Below, piece by piece: positions 6,700 through 8,408 of a stretch of DNA of 8,408 bases. This stretch comes from Microbacterium sp. p3-SID336 (GTDB lineage: Bacteria > Actinomycetota > Actinomycetes > Actinomycetales > Microbacteriaceae): assembly GCF_025143365.1 (NCBI RefSeq), contig NZ_JALXPE010000093.1, positions 1-8,408 of the forward strand. The letters run 5' to 3'. The notes below the pieces were generated by a model. That model did no database searches, had not been told where the DNA came from, and was given only the letters and a program-made list of their open reading frames with translations. Position 1 is the first letter of the stretch, and every line of letters starts with the position of its first letter. Position numbers and translations under genes: made by a program.

Positions 6700-6727
6700 T
6701 CCGCGGGCTCGGGTGTGATCCGCGGGG
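6700..6727. repeat. Paired TCCGCGGG direct repeat upstream of livH
   Basis: TCCGCGGG occurs at 6700-6707 and again at 6719-6726, a 19-bp period close to two helical turns. Each copy contains the palindrome CCGCGG. The pair lies 25-51 bp before the livH start, between it and the likeliest liv promoter. It could be an operator for a regulator that binds two adjacent sites, or, as RNA, the copies could pair into a leader hairpin. Chance is possible at this GC content. Confidence 0.35.
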
Positions 6728-6743
6728 ATGGACGACGCACTTG

Positions 6744-6749
6744 AGCGTA
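6744..6749 (-). promoter_or_regulatory. Possible -10 element of the livHMGF operon
   Basis: On the minus strand this reads TACGCT, matching TAnnnT, inside the less GC-rich part of the divergent region. It would place the start of transcription about 62 nt before livH. No good -35 accompanies it, so the call is tentative. Confidence 0.25.
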
Positions 6750-6796
6750 ATGGGCGATCAGCGATTCACCTACCTCGACGGCCAACGGTCCTGTAA

Positions 6797-8408
<1,612 letters not shown>

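Overview
The window is high-GC DNA with strong GC bias at third codon positions, GTG and TTG starts, and stem-only terminators without U-tracts. These traits and the look of the IMP dehydrogenase suggest a high-GC actinobacterium, probably of the Microbacteriaceae (Microbacterium-like). The taxon is inferred from protein character, not from a marker search.

Layout from left to right. A RarD-family EamA permease (44-973, +) is followed by a lipoprotein binding protein of the branched-chain amino acid (LivK-like) family (1119-2375, +) and its hairpin terminator. A short GC-rich gap (2376-2592) separates it from an opposed four-gene operon on the minus strand, which reads livH, livM, livG, livF from 6675 down to 2593. 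The operon genes are spaced by 3 nt or overlap by 11 and 4 nt, and a second strong hairpin closes the operon. The 250-bp region 6676-6925 is shared by divergent promoters: livH leaves to the left and guaB (IMP dehydrogenase, 6926 to beyond the window edge) to the right.

How the parts work together. LivK-like lipoprotein, LivH and LivM permeases, and LivG and LivF ATPases form one complete ABC importer of the hydrophobic amino acid family. The binding protein is on its own transcription unit, convergent with the operon, which would let the receptor be made at a different level from the membrane complex. rarD and guaB look like unrelated flanking genes.

The feature most worth attention is LivH. 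In front of an ordinary permease core of about 296 residues it carries a cleavable-looking signal peptide and an extracellular beta-sandwich-like domain of about 95 residues, resembling carboxypeptidase-regulatory, prealbumin or CnaB-like folds. I know of no described role for such an ectodomain on this permease. LivG also has extra tails at both ends. The rest of the window is ordinary housekeeping and transport sequence, and I saw no RNA genes, insertion sequences, CRISPR arrays or phage genes.
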